From NCBI RefSeq assembly GCF_009938225.1, contig NZ_AP019657.1, forward strand, positions 186,001 to 250,000: a stretch of 64,000 nucleotides of DNA, in the 5' to 3' direction. This DNA comes from Vibrio ponticus (GTDB taxonomy: Bacteria > Pseudomonadota > Gammaproteobacteria > Enterobacterales > Vibrionaceae). The translations under genes and the position numbers were made by a program. Under the pieces are notes generated by a model. The model was not told where the DNA came from. It did not search any database and was given only the letters and a program-made list of their open reading frames with translations. Below are positions 47,021 to 57,023 of the stretch, in pieces; within the stretch, counting starts at the first letter, position 1; every line of letters begins with the position of its first letter.

Positions 47021-47211
47021 AATTGCTCCTTATTATTTGTTTTACATGTTGTTTACCAAGTGGTTACACATGCTCATATCACATGGTACTATGAGAAATT
47101 AAACCAATAAAGAAAAATGCGTGTGACCCTATCCAGCGAAACTGCGCAAAACATAGTATAGAGCAGAGAGATTGGATAGCTAGGCGCTGCAGTGAAACTA
47201 AGGTCTAGCCC

Positions 47212-48315
47212 ATGACACCGTTACAAAGATATAAATCTGATATTGAGCTGCACAACTTCCAACAAGATAGTGCACAGCTTCAAGCCGTCGAAGCCCTCGA
47301 CAATCTTTATCATCAATTCATTGCTTACCAGCAAACACCCGTCGAGGTTCTGCCTAAATGGAAGAGCTGGTTTGGCAAAAAAGACGTTTTGCCTCAAGCG
47401 CCACAAGGGCTTTATTTCTGGGGTGGAGTCGGTCGCGGAAAAACGTATCTAATGGACACTTTCTTTGATGCGCTGCCGAGCGATAAAAAAATGCGTGTCC
47501 ATTTTCACCGCTTTATGTTGCGTGTGCATGATGAGTTGAATGCATTGGGCGATAAAAGTGACCCACTCAATGTGGTGGCTGACAAATTTAAGCAAGAGGC
47601 GGAGATTATCTGCTTTGATGAATTTTTTGTTTCGGACATCACCGACGCGATGATCCTTGGTACTTTGTTTCAAGCGCTGTTTGAGCGTGGTGTGATTTTA
47701 GTTGCGACGTCGAATATCCCACCCCATGACCTATATCGCAATGGCTTACAACGAGCGCGTTTTTTGCCTGCAATCGAATTAATCGAAAAGCACTGCTTAA
47801 TTATGAATGTCGATAGTGGTATTGATTATCGGCTAAGAACCTTAGAGCAGGCGGAGATATACCATTATCCTCTTGACCAAGTTGCCAGTGAGAATATGCA
47901 GCGTTATTACTTACAATTGGTCGGTGAAGGTAAAGGGGGGACTCAAGAGATTGAAATCAACCACCGCCAAATCGCGGTAGAAAAAGCAGCAGATGGTGTT
48001 CTTCATGCCACCTTTGCCCAATTGTGCCAAACGGCTCGCAGCCAAAATGACTATATTGAGCTGTCACGTATCTACCATACGGTATTGCTGGCTGATGTAT
48101 TGCAGATGAATCGCACCATTGATGATGCCGCGCGTCGTTTTATTGCCTTAGTGGATGAGTTTTATGAGCGTAATGTGAAGTTAATCATCTCGGCAGAGGT
48201 TGAGTTGGAAGCGCTTTATACTAACGGGCAGCTTGAGTTTGAATTTAAACGTTGTATATCTCGCTTAACTGAGATGCAGAGCCATGACTACTTAGCGTTA
48301 GAGCATTTAGCCTAA
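47212..48315 (+). CDS. zapE: Cell division ATPase ZapE (AFG1 family)
   Basis: P-loop ATPase that affects Z-ring stability during division in E. coli; 367 residues. Walker A is GGVGRGKTYLMD (about 70-81), Walker B is ICFDEFFV, and sensor-like TSNIPPHDLYRNGLQR follows. AFG1 family proteins are shared with mitochondria. AAGG lies upstream of ATG 47212. Downstream is the rplM leader. Confidence 0.94.
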   Translation: MTPLQRYKSDIELHNFQQDSAQLQAVEALDNLYHQFIAYQQTPVEVLPKWKSWFGKKDVLPQAPQGLYFWGGVGRGKTYLMDTFFDALPSDKKMRVHFHRFMLRVHDELNALGDKSDPLNVVADKFKQEAEIICFDEFFVSDITDAMILGTLFQALFERGVILVATSNIPPHDLYRNGLQRARFLPAIELIEKHCLIMNVDSGIDYRLRTLEQAEIYHYPLDQVASENMQRYYLQLVGEGKGGTQEIEINHRQIAVEKAADGVLHATFAQLCQTARSQNDYIELSRIYHTVLLADVLQMNRTIDDAARRFIALVDEFYERNVKLIISAEVELEALYTNGQLEFEFKRCISRLTEMQSHDYLALEHLA

Positions 48316-48394
48316 GTAAACAAAATTTTTGCTGTTGAAGTAAAAAGTGGGATCTTTCTTAAAAAAAAGAGATGATTTTTTCAGCTCACTTCAA

Positions 48395-48400
48395 TATAAT
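48395..48400 (+). promoter_or_regulatory. Candidate -10 box of the rplM-rpsI operon
   Basis: Consensus TATAAT 163 bp before rplM; the -35 region is poor. This would give a leader of about 155 nt. Confidence 0.4.
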
Positions 48401-48505
48401 CCTGCGACCCACCGTTACTGCAGACCTGATATCGAAGTTATTTCGGAATTTGGTCGAGAGTGCCAACCGCTCGAAGGGGTGATGACTGGGCTCTTAGACA
48501 GTGTG

Positions 48506-48524
48506 GGAGTACCGTGGGTACTCC
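48506..48524 (+). promoter_or_regulatory. Hairpin in the rplM leader
   Basis: GGAGTACC / GGTACTCC with a 3-nt loop, 39 bp before rplM. In E. coli L13 represses its own operon through the rplM leader; this hairpin is a candidate element for the same control, by position only. Confidence 0.45.
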
Positions 48525-48562
48525 TGTAAAGTTTAATCTTAATTTAACGGGTTATTATTAGC

Positions 48563-48991
48563 ATGAAAACTTTCGTTGCTAAACCAGAAACTGTAAAACG
48601 CGACTGGTACGTTGTAGACGCTGAAGGTAAAACTCTTGGCCGTCTAGCAAGTGAAATTGCATCTCGCCTACGTGGCAAACACAAAGCTGAATACACTCCA
48701 CACTGTGACGCTGGTGACTACATCATCGTTATCAATGCGGAAAAAGTTGCTGTAACTGGTAACAAAGCTAAGAACAAAGTTTACTACCGTCACTCTGAGT
48801 TCCCTGGTGGTCTTAAATCAATCACTTTTGAAAAGCTGATCGATCGTAAGCCAGAAATGGTTCTTGAACTAGCGGTTAAAGGTATGCTTCCACGTGGTCC
48901 TCTAGGCCGTGCTATGTACCGTAAGCTAAAAGTTTACGCTGGCGCTGAGCACAACCATGCTGCTCAACAACCACAAGTACTAGACATCTAA
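48563..48991 (+). CDS. rplM: 50S ribosomal protein L13
   Basis: 142 residues, identical in length to E. coli L13, with the family signatures [20 protein letters not shown] and [19 protein letters not shown]. Early-assembly 50S protein. Pairs with rpsI 15 bp downstream. Confidence 0.98.
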   Translation: MKTFVAKPETVKRDWYVVDAEGKTLGRLASEIASRLRGKHKAEYTPHCDAGDYIIVINAEKVAVTGNKAKNKVYYRHSEFPGGLKSITFEKLIDRKPEMVLELAVKGMLPRGPLGRAMYRKLKVYAGAEHNHAAQQPQVLDI

Positions 48992-49006
48992 TCGGGGATT
49001 TCGAAA

Positions 49007-49399
49007 ATGGCAGAGAATCAATACTACGGCACTGGCCGTCGCAAAAGCTCAGCTGCACGTGTTTTCATCAAACCAGGCAGCGGCAACATCGTAATCAACA
49101 AGCGTAGCCTTGATGAATACTTCGGTCGTCCAACTTCTCGCATGGTTGTTAAACAACCTCTAGAGCTAGTTGAACTAACTGAGAAACTAGACCTATACGT
49201 TACTGTTAAAGGTGGCGGTATTTCTGGTCAAGCTGGTGCGATCCGTCACGGTATCACACGCGCTCTAATGGAATACGATGAGTCTTTCCGTCCTGCTCTA
49301 CGTGCAGCTGGTTACGTTACTCGTGACGCTCGTTGCGTTGAACGTAAGAAAGTTGGTCTACGTAAAGCACGTCGTCGTCCACAGTTCTCTAAGCGTTAA
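49007..49399 (+). CDS. rpsI: 30S ribosomal protein S9
   Basis: 130 residues, full length. It shows [19 protein letters not shown] at the N terminus and the basic tail [16 protein letters not shown] that reaches the P-site tRNA, ending in Lys-Arg as usual. Preceded by GGGGA. Cotranscribed with rplM. Confidence 0.98.
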   Translation: MAENQYYGTGRRKSSAARVFIKPGSGNIVINKRSLDEYFGRPTSRMVVKQPLELVELTEKLDLYVTVKGGGISGQAGAIRHGITRALMEYDESFRPALRAAGYVTRDARCVERKKVGLRKARRRPQFSKR

Positions 49400-49443
49400 T
49401 CTTTTTACAAAGATTCGCTTCCAGTTTTACTGGATGTGGCGTC

Positions 49444-49477
49444 AAAAGCCTGGCTATATGCCAGGCTTTTTGTTTTT
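49444..49477 (+). terminator. rpsI terminator
   Basis: AAAAGCCTGGC / GCCAGGCTTTT with loop TATAT. Beyond it, 49478-49721 holds no gene and presumably carries the petABC promoter. Confidence 0.87.
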
Positions 49478-49721
49478 CTGCGCCAAGTAAATCTTTTCCC
49501 AATCTCATCTGCAAAAATACTTCCCACATCAATGTTCTGCTTTTGTGACGACTTTAGCGTTTGTATTCATAAATGTTGCAAAAAAGTAGCTTTACCTTGT
49601 CAAAAAGTAGGGTTTTAATTATCATTTGCGCTCAAATAAATACAACAAAACTCAATTTGTTAGCCATGCTCTTGGTAAGGAATAACAATAATCCATAAGG
49701 AGCAAATGGGAGAATGTTTGG

Positions 49722-50315
49722 ATGAGCAATGCGCCTTTAAATAACGGTCGTAGACGCTTTCTGACCGCAACAACAGCCGTTGTTGGTGGTTTGGGAGCTG
49801 CAGCGGTTGCCGTGCCTTTTATTAAATCTTGGAACCCAAGTGAAAAAGCGAAAGCAGCAGGTGCCCCAGTTGAAGTTGATGTCAGCAAACTGGAAGAGGG
49901 GCAGATGGTGCGCGTGGAATGGCGAGGTAAACCTGTATGGGTTGTCCGCCGCGCACAGACAGTTGTGGATACTTTAAACGAACTTGATGGTCAACTTCGT
50001 GACCCAGCATCTGGCGAAGAGCAGCAACCTGCTTACGCACAGAATGCTTTCCGTTCTATCAAACCAGAATACTTTGTTGCCGTGGGCATCTGTACTCACC
50101 TTGGATGTTCTCCTACCTATTTGCCTGACAGTTTCAGCGAGCAGGTTCAAGGTGTTAAGTCGGGCTTCTTCTGCCCATGTCACGGTTCAAAATTCGATAT
50201 GGCTGGACGCGTATTCTCAGGCGTACCAGCACCATTAAACCTGGTGGTGCCTAAGCATATGTACTTAAGCGATACCAGGATCATGATCGGTGTTGATGAA
50301 GAAGGGGAGGCATAA
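49722..50315 (+). CDS. petA: Ubiquinol-cytochrome c reductase iron-sulfur subunit
   Basis: Rieske protein of the cytochrome bc1 complex, 197 residues. Twin-arginine-type N terminus (NNGRRRFLTATTAVVGG) with one membrane helix, as expected for Tat export with retained anchor. Cluster ligands are C124/H126 (CTHLGC) and C151-P-C-H154 (CPCHGSKFD), with the two disulfide cysteines C129 and C153. Its stop overlaps the petB start. Confidence 0.97.
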   Translation: MSNAPLNNGRRRFLTATTAVVGGLGAAAVAVPFIKSWNPSEKAKAAGAPVEVDVSKLEEGQMVRVEWRGKPVWVVRRAQTVVDTLNELDGQLRDPASGEEQQPAYAQNAFRSIKPEYFVAVGICTHLGCSPTYLPDSFSEQVQGVKSGFFCPCHGSKFDMAGRVFSGVPAPLNLVVPKHMYLSDTRIMIGVDEEGEA

Positions 50316-51580
50316 TGCAAGCTCTACTGGATTGGGTAGAAAAACGCTTACCCGCAATGAATGCGTACAAGAAGCACCTTTCTGAATATCCAATGCCAAA
50401 GAACTTTAACTTTTGGTATTTATTCGGCTCACTAGCAATGTTGGTGCTTGTTAACCAAATCCTAACCGGGATCTGGTTAACCATGAACTACGTTCCTTCT
50501 GGTGAAGGTGCGTTTGCTTCGATTGAATACATTATGCGTGATGTGGAATACGGTTGGTTGCTGCGTTATATGCACTCAACGGGCGCGTCAGCATTCTTCG
50601 TCGTGGTTTACCTCCACATGTTCCGCGGTTTGATTTACGGCTCGTACCAAAAGCCACGTGAATTGCTGTGGGTGTTTGGTATGCTGATCTTCCTCGTGTT
50701 GATGGCTGAAGCCTTTATGGGTTACCTACTGCCTTGGGGACAAATGTCATACTGGGGTGCACAGGTAATCATTTCGCTGTTTGGTGCGATTCCGGTGATT
50801 GGCGATGACCTAACGCTTTGGATTCGTGGTGACTACGTGATTTCAGGTGCAACGCTAAACCGTTTCTTTGCCCTTCACGTTATTGCGCTGCCAATCGTAC
50901 TGTTACTACTTATCGTATTGCACGTGTTGGCACTGCACGAAGTGGGCTCAAACAACCCGGATGGTATTGAGACCAAACTGCCAAAAGGCACGATGGGCGA
51001 CGATTACCAAACGCAGTTCAAGTTCCATGATTACTACTCGAAGAAGTACGACATCATCGATTCTATCCCGTTCCACCCTTACGGTACGGTGAAAGATTTG
51101 GTGGGTGTCGCTGGCTTCCTATTCTTGTTCTGCTATGTGCTGTTCTTTAACCCAGAGATGGGCGGCTACTTCCTTGAGCCACCTAACTTTGAAGCCGCTA
51201 ACCCACTGAAAACACCAGAGCATATTGCTCCTGTTTGGTACTTCACTCCGTTCTACGCAATTTTGCGTGCGGTTCCAGACAAACTACTTGGTGTTATTGC
51301 AATGGGTGCGTCAATTGCAGTGCTATTTGTTCTGCCTTGGCTAGACCGTTGTAAAGTTCGCTCTTACCGTTACCGCAGTAAGTTCCACTTAATCAACATC
51401 ATTCAGTTCACCATCAGCTTTATCGCGTTGGGTATCTTAGGTGCGCTTCCAGCGACACCGCTATACACGCTACTCGCGCAGATCTTTAGCTTAGGTTACT
51501 TCATGTTCTTCGTTCTACTGTACTTCTACAGTAAGAATGAGGCGACGAAACCATTACCAGAGAGGGTGACATTCAAATGA
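50315..51580 (+). CDS. petB: Cytochrome b subunit of the bc1 complex
   Basis: Integral membrane subunit, 421 residues, eight TM helices, two b haems. Haem-binding His pairs are visible in RYMHSTGASAFFVVVYLHMFRG and in the helix FALHVIALPIVLLLLIVLHV. The Qo-site motif PEW-equivalent is PVWYFTPFYAILRAVPDK. Overlaps petA by one base and petC by four bases, so the three are coupled. Confidence 0.97.
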   Translation: MQALLDWVEKRLPAMNAYKKHLSEYPMPKNFNFWYLFGSLAMLVLVNQILTGIWLTMNYVPSGEGAFASIEYIMRDVEYGWLLRYMHSTGASAFFVVVYLHMFRGLIYGSYQKPRELLWVFGMLIFLVLMAEAFMGYLLPWGQMSYWGAQVIISLFGAIPVIGDDLTLWIRGDYVISGATLNRFFALHVIALPIVLLLLIVLHVLALHEVGSNNPDGIETKLPKGTMGDDYQTQFKFHDYYSKKYDIIDSIPFHPYGTVKDLVGVAGFLFLFCYVLFFNPEMGGYFLEPPNFEAANPLKTPEHIAPVWYFTPFYAILRAVPDKLLGVIAMGASIAVLFVLPWLDRCKVRSYRYRSKFHLINIIQFTISFIALGILGALPATPLYTLLAQIFSLGYFMFFVLLYFYSKNEATKPLPERVTFK

Positions 51581-52314
51581 AAAAGTGGATTTTAGTTTTG
51601 TTTGCCATGTTGCCATCACTGGCGCTGGCTGCGGGCGCAAACGTACCGTTAGATAAAGCCAATAACGATCTGAGTGATCAAGCATCACTGCAAAATGGCG
51701 CTAAGCTATTTATGAACTACTGCTTTGGCTGTCACTCAGCGCAGTATCAACGTTACGAGCGCGTTGCACGTGATATCGGCATTCCAGTTGAGCTGATGAA
51801 AGAGAACCTGATCTTTGACCCGAATGCCAAAGTGGGTGATCTGATGGAAAATGCCATGCCAGAGAAGCAAGCCGCTAAGTGGTTTGGTGGTCCAGCTCCA
51901 GATCTCACTCTAGTGGCGCGCGTTCGTGGTACTGATTGGCTATACACTTACTTACGTTCGTTCTATGAAGATCCTTCTCGTCCGTTTGGCGTGAATAACG
52001 TGGTGTTCCCAAGTGTTGGTATGCCGCATGTGTTGGAAGAGCTACAAGGTATTCCTACACCGGTTATGGGCACGAAAGTGGTTGATGGTGAAGAAGTACA
52101 AGTCGTGGTTGGTATCGAGACAGATGGTTCTGGTGAGCTAAACTCAGAAGAGTACGATGATGCTGTTCGTGATTTGGTTAACTTCCTTGAATATTCAGGC
52201 GACCCGGTGAAACTTGAACGTCACACCTTAGGTTGGTGGGTAATGGGCTTCTTAGTGATCTTCACGATTGTGGTAGTGTTGCTTAAGAAAGAGTATTGGC
52301 GTGATGTGCATTAA
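51577..52314 (+). CDS. petC: Cytochrome c1 subunit of the bc1 complex
   Basis: Periplasmic c-type haem subunit anchored by a C-terminal helix (about 217-238); 245 residues. Signal peptide about 1-18, haem motif C49-F-G-C52-H53, axial Met candidate in the GMPHVLEELQG region. The ATG overlaps the petB stop codon. petABC would feed cytochrome c oxidases in aerobic respiration. Confidence 0.97.
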   Translation: MKKWILVLFAMLPSLALAAGANVPLDKANNDLSDQASLQNGAKLFMNYCFGCHSAQYQRYERVARDIGIPVELMKENLIFDPNAKVGDLMENAMPEKQAAKWFGGPAPDLTLVARVRGTDWLYTYLRSFYEDPSRPFGVNNVVFPSVGMPHVLEELQGIPTPVMGTKVVDGEEVQVVVGIETDGSGELNSEEYDDAVRDLVNFLEYSGDPVKLERHTLGWWVMGFLVIFTIVVVLLKKEYWRDVH

Positions 52315-52356
52315 TTGTGCTATCATGTCGTGCTAATTACCATATTTGACTGTTTA

Positions 52357-52385
52357 CAATGGAGGCTTAGCCTCCATTGTTTTTT
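52357..52385 (+). terminator. petC terminator
   Basis: CAATGGAGGC / GCCTCCATTG with loop TTA, followed by a U-run. It ends 28 bp before sspA. Confidence 0.87.
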
Positions 52386-52412
52386 ATTTCTGTAAGTGTG
52401 CTGGAGGGCTCC

Positions 52413-53048
52413 ATGGCTGTAGCTGCCAATAAACGTTCTGTGATGACTCTATTCTCAAGTGCATCTGATATGTATAGCCATCAGGTGCGTATTGTTCTCG
52501 CTGAAAAGGGCGTAAGCGTTGAGGTTGAGCTAGTTGATGAAGCGAACTTGCCTGCGGAATTGATTGAGTTAAACCCATACAAAACTGTTCCAACTCTGGT
52601 TGATCGCGAGCTAGCTCTATATGACTCAAAAATCATCATGGAGTACCTAGATGAGCGTTTCCCTCATCCACCTCTAATGCCTGTTTACCCAGTTGCTCGT
52701 GGTAACAGCCGTCTAATGATCTACCGTATCGAAAAGAACTGGTACTCACTAGCAGAGAAAGTGGTAAATGGTACAGCTGAAGAATCAGATGCTGCGCGTA
52801 ACAAACTACGTAACGACCTACTAACTCTAGGTCCAGTTTTCGCAGAATTCGAATACTTCATGAGCGAAGAGTTCAGCCTAATCGACTGTTACCTTGCTCC
52901 GCTACTATGGCGTTTACCTCAACTAGGTATCGAGCTTGTAGGTCCTGGCTCTAAAGAGCTGAAAGTGTATATGAACCGCGTATTTGAACGTGATTCATTC
53001 CTAGCTTCACTAACTGAAGCTGAACGTGAAATGCGCCTAGTTCGTTAA
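52413..53048 (+). CDS. sspA: Stringent starvation protein A
   Basis: GST-fold protein that binds RNA polymerase and affects stationary-phase and acid-stress genes; 211 residues. N-terminal thioredoxin-like domain starts SVMTLFSSASDMYSHQVRIV; the GST signature VPTLVDRELALYDSKIIMEYL is present; a helical C-terminal half follows. GGAGG supports ATG 52413 over the open frame to 52377. Upstream of sspB by 10 bp. Confidence 0.95.
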   Translation: MAVAANKRSVMTLFSSASDMYSHQVRIVLAEKGVSVEVELVDEANLPAELIELNPYKTVPTLVDRELALYDSKIIMEYLDERFPHPPLMPVYPVARGNSRLMIYRIEKNWYSLAEKVVNGTAEESDAARNKLRNDLLTLGPVFAEFEYFMSEEFSLIDCYLAPLLWRLPQLGIELVGPGSKELKVYMNRVFERDSFLASLTEAEREMRLVR

Positions 53049-53058
53049 TTTCACTGCA

Positions 53059-53544
53059 ATGGATATTTCTAATATGACACCTCGCCGCCCATATTTGCTA
53101 CGCGCATTTTATGAGTGGCTGGTGGACAATGATTTAACGCCTCACTTAGTTGTAGCGGCGACGCTACCGGGTGTGCGTGTACCACAAGAGTTTGTTCAAG
53201 ATGGACAAATCATTCTTAACGTGGCACCACGCGCAGTTGGTAATTTGCAACTTGGTGATGATGAAATCACGTTTAACGCTCGCTTTAGCGGTCGCCCACA
53301 CGTTGTGATTGTGCCTCTGTATGCGGTTCAAGCTATTTACGCCCGTGAAAACGGTGCGGGTACAATGTTTGACCCAGAAGAAGCTTACATGGATGTGTTT
53401 GACGACACTGAAGATGGCTTCATTGAAGAAGTGGAAGAGAGCGCAGGTTTATCACTAGCGGAGGAATCGGTTGAAGATTCTGTTACGCCTGATGATGAAC
53501 CACCACGACCAAAAGGTCGTCCAAGTCTACGTGTAGTTAAATAG
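53059..53544 (+). CDS. sspB: ClpXP adaptor / specificity factor SspB
   Basis: Delivers ssrA-tagged proteins to ClpXP; 161 residues. The substrate-binding domain covers about 1-115 (MTPRRPYLLRAFYEWLVDN, APRAVGNLQLGDDEITFNARFSG), then a long acidic flexible linker, and the ClpX-binding tail RPSLRVVK at the extreme C terminus. Start MDISNMTPRR aligns with E. coli MDLSQLTPRR. It forms an operon with sspA. Confidence 0.96.
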   Translation: MDISNMTPRRPYLLRAFYEWLVDNDLTPHLVVAATLPGVRVPQEFVQDGQIILNVAPRAVGNLQLGDDEITFNARFSGRPHVVIVPLYAVQAIYARENGAGTMFDPEEAYMDVFDDTEDGFIEEVEESAGLSLAEESVEDSVTPDDEPPRPKGRPSLRVVK

Positions 53545-53570
53545 TACTGCTCGTAGGTAGCAAGTAGAAT

Positions 53571-53602
53571 AAAAAAAGCAGCGTATTCACGCTGCTTTTT
53601 TG
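53571..53602. terminator. Bidirectional terminator sspB / dolP
   Basis: AAAAAAGCAGCGT / ACGCTGCTTTTTT with loop ATTC. Confidence 0.88.
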
Positions 53603-53625
53603 TTGCCGAAAACAATAGGAATGGA

Positions 53626-54195
53626 TTAATCGCCGTATTGGAAGGCTTTGATTACCTGTTTAACACCAGAGACATTGCGTGCGATCTCAGCCGCTTGATC
53701 GGCATGCGCGTGAGAAACGTAACCCAGCAAGAACACTTCTCTATCTTCTGTAATCACTTTAATTTTCACTGAAGCTAATTCTTTGTCAGTCACAATCGCC
53801 GACTTCACTTTGGTCGTAATCCAGCTATCGTGGCTGATCTCACCAATGGACAGTGGCTGTTTGATACGAACTTGATTATGAATTTGCGTCACGCCTGACA
53901 CTTGACGCGCTTGCTGTTCAAATTCATTCAGCAGCTGCTCGTTACTCGCTTGCCCCATCAAAACAACAATACCTTTGTAAGAGCTGGCACTGATGCGAAC
54001 CGCGCCTTTATAAGGGGCCTTGTTCGTCAGACCGGCAACTTCAAGCTCTATATTGCTGTCGTTCCAAATCTCTTTGGTGGTGCGCGTGTCGGTGACTAAG
54101 TTGACTGTGGTAGCAGCGCCGGCGACGAACAAACCTGCACATCCGGTGCTAGAGAGTAAAACTAGGCTAACAAATAGGGCTTTTACAAACTTCAT
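53626..54195 (-). CDS. dolP: Outer-membrane BON-domain lipoprotein DolP
   Basis: Lipoprotein of 189 residues with lipobox LSSTGC (C19), followed by two BON domains (about 47-113 and 122-187). E. coli DolP (YraP) supports outer-membrane integrity and BAM function and localises to division sites through anionic phospholipids. Member of the lpoA-yraN-diaA-dolP cluster, here in that order on the minus strand with 4 bp to diaA. Confidence 0.95.
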   Translation of the reverse strand: MKFVKALFVSLVLLSSTGCAGLFVAGAATTVNLVTDTRTTKEIWNDSNIELEVAGLTNKAPYKGAVRISASSYKGIVVLMGQASNEQLLNEFEQQARQVSGVTQIHNQVRIKQPLSIGEISHDSWITTKVKSAIVTDKELASVKIKVITEDREVFLLGYVSHAHADQAAEIARNVSGVKQVIKAFQYGD

Positions 54196-54199
54196 CTCA

Positions 54200-54793
<594 letters not shown>

Positions 54794-55162
54794 TTATCCT
54801 TGCGTGATTGCGTTTTTTATCCATTCTACTTGTTCACCATTGTGATGAATAGCGACTAAGTCAAAACGAATATGAGTTGTGTGAATAGACAAGCCTTGTT
54901 TAAGCAGCCATAAGTTGGCCGCTTTCAACAGTCGTTGCTGTTTAGCGTAAGTCACTGTCTCGGCAGCATGTCCAAAATGTTGATTTTTACGATAGCGCAC
55001 TTCGACAAAAACAATGCAGTCGTTATCTTGCATGATAAGGTCGAGTTCACCACCTTTGATGCGGAAGTTACGCGCGATCAGTGTCAAACCACAAGCGGAA
55101 AGGTGTTTCTCCGCTTGTGATTCAAAGAACAGCCCTTTATTCAGCTTGCTCAGCAGTGCCAT
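54794..55162 (-). CDS. yraN: UPF0102 family protein YraN
   Basis: 122-residue putative endonuclease-fold protein. It has the restriction-like core G-x-E-x-D-L-I (IKGGELDLIMQDND) and FVEVRYRKN, the pattern E-D-ExK-like of Holliday-junction resolvase relatives. Activity is not established. The start at 55162 overlaps the lpoA 3' end by 26 bp, and the longer open frame into lpoA is rejected. Confidence 0.92.
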   Translation of the reverse strand: MALLSKLNKGLFFESQAEKHLSACGLTLIARNFRIKGGELDLIMQDNDCIVFVEVRYRKNQHFGHAAETVTYAKQQRLLKAANLWLLKQGLSIHTTHIRFDLVAIHHNGEQVEWIKNAITQG

Positions 55163-56960
55163 GCTCTGCCCAGCTAATCTCTCGCTGTACAACACAGTTA
55201 CTGTCGATGCTAAGCACGCCCGTATTACCGTTGACCGTCGCACCTTGAACGACTTTCATTTGTGGTAACTGTTCCATCAGTAGGTAGGCATCCATCCCCA
55301 GTGCTTGTAGGCGTTTCTCTGCGTTTGACCCTTTCGGCCACATTTGATTCATTTGTGCTTCAATGGCACTGTTTGGCTGAATCAGCAATGGAATGTCGCT
55401 GTACATAACACCGGTCAGATCTTCATATTGCTGACGACCACTGTTACTGCGTGAGTTTGAGAACAGTTTTGGTGGATTGGTGTCTGGGTTGATTGCCACT
55501 TCAATAAACGGTTTGATCAGCGTTAGTTCACTGCTACCTGCAACAATATAAACCGCATCAATATCACGACGGCTACGAGGTTGGCTTTCCAACTGCATGC
55601 CTAACAGTGATTCCATTTGTGCGATGTGCTGCTGACTCTCTTGTAAGCCGAACGCTGTGTTAATGCTGCGCTGAAGTTGGCGCTTGTCTGTGAATAGGTT
55701 TACCGCAACTTTATTGGTGCTGTATTTATCCCACTCTTGATCAAATGCTTCAACCACTCGCTGACCTAAGCGACCTTTCGGTGCTAAGATCAGTGGGTAA
55801 CGGTAGCCTTGTTGATATAAATGTTTCGCCGCTTGCGCCACTTCTTGCTCTGGCGATAGTGCTAGGTAACATACGTTGCTACCTGACTGAATATCATCAG
55901 GAATATTAAGCGCGAGCATTGGTAGTGGCGCGCCTGTTGCGGTCTGCGCTTGTTGCAGTGCGGCAATGTTACTCTTCACCAGTGGACCAACAACAAAATC
56001 GATGTTTTTGTCGATGAAGGTTTGCTGCAGGCTTGCCGGATCATTAACGTTAGTATCAATCACCGTTAGCGTGGCGTTTGGATCGCGCTGCTCGTCGTTC
56101 ATCATCTGTAGAATGAAGCCATCGCGGATCAGTTGAGCTTGTTTAGCAAACTTACCAGATAGCGGTAATAGTAGTGCCGTATTAACAGGTTTGGTGATTT
56201 CTAGCGAGAGAATGTTTTCAATCGCTTCTGGTGTGTATAGTGCTGCTGGATGGTTTGGGTTATCCACGAGCCATTGTTCAATGCTACTTTTCAGCTGAGT
56301 AATATTGCCTGCGAGAGTGGCATTATAAGTCGCTAGTTGTACCCAACCTGCAAATACCGTCTCATTTGGATTGACAGTAAATTGGTTTAATTCTTGCGCT
56401 GAGTATTGCGTGAGGTTTTCCCAAATGCTTTGTGCAAGATAGCTCTGTTGCGACTTGCTTTCAAACTCAGTTAGCAAAGACTGCTCACGTGCTGCAGCGA
56501 AGTAGTTTTGCTGTTTGGCAAAAATGTCGGCGCGCAATTGGTAATATTCTTGCCATTGCTCATTGGCTAAGCGCCAAGTTGGACGGAAATTAAGTAATTC
56601 ACCAGCTTGAACAAACTGTTGGTTGTTATAAAGCATTTGTGCACGAGCCAACTGCCACTCTGCTTGTTGCATATCGGTCAGCGGTTGGCGTGAGAGACGT
56701 GCGATAAGCAGGTTAGCTTGATTTGTATCGTTCGCTTCAACGGCTGCTTTCAGCGCCATGATTAACCAATCACTTTGCAAACTACCTTGGCTACTGTCTG
56801 CTTGGATCAAATAGTCAGTGACAGAACGAGTCGGATCACTTGTGATATCGACGCCTCGAGATGTCGATGAAGTAGACGAACACGCCGCTAAAACGACCGC
56901 GAGGGCTACAGGAGTGAGTAAGCGTGGTACACTTAATCGCTTGTGGTTATTCTTGGCCAT
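55137..56960 (-). CDS. lpoA: Penicillin-binding protein activator LpoA
   Basis: Outer-membrane lipoprotein that reaches through the periplasm to activate PBP1A; 607 residues from ATG 56960. Lipobox LAAC (C27), an N-terminal TPR-like helical domain (about 50-250) and a C-terminal type I periplasmic-binding-protein fold (NTALLLPLSGKFAKQAQLIRDGF, then GPLVKSNIAAL). In-frame codons up to 57023 would reach the start of the divergent rsmI and are unlikely. Operon with yraN. Confidence 0.95.
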   Translation of the reverse strand: MAKNNHKRLSVPRLLTPVALAVVLAACSSTSSTSRGVDITSDPTRSVTDYLIQADSSQGSLQSDWLIMALKAAVEANDTNQANLLIARLSRQPLTDMQQAEWQLARAQMLYNNQQFVQAGELLNFRPTWRLANEQWQEYYQLRADIFAKQQNYFAAAREQSLLTEFESKSQQSYLAQSIWENLTQYSAQELNQFTVNPNETVFAGWVQLATYNATLAGNITQLKSSIEQWLVDNPNHPAALYTPEAIENILSLEITKPVNTALLLPLSGKFAKQAQLIRDGFILQMMNDEQRDPNATLTVIDTNVNDPASLQQTFIDKNIDFVVGPLVKSNIAALQQAQTATGAPLPMLALNIPDDIQSGSNVCYLALSPEQEVAQAAKHLYQQGYRYPLILAPKGRLGQRVVEAFDQEWDKYSTNKVAVNLFTDKRQLQRSINTAFGLQESQQHIAQMESLLGMQLESQPRSRRDIDAVYIVAGSSELTLIKPFIEVAINPDTNPPKLFSNSRSNSGRQQYEDLTGVMYSDIPLLIQPNSAIEAQMNQMWPKGSNAEKRLQALGMDAYLLMEQLPQMKVVQGATVNGNTGVLSIDSNCVVQREISWAEHGTAEQAE

Positions 56961-57023
56961 GAGTTCTTTGTAAATTCCGTATAAGATTGTGTCTATATTA
57001 ATCGTTGAAGTGATGCTAAACAA

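Noticed and set aside
52384-52629. Minus-strand frame over sspA
   Set aside because: Shadow of a strongly biased coding sequence on the plus strand.
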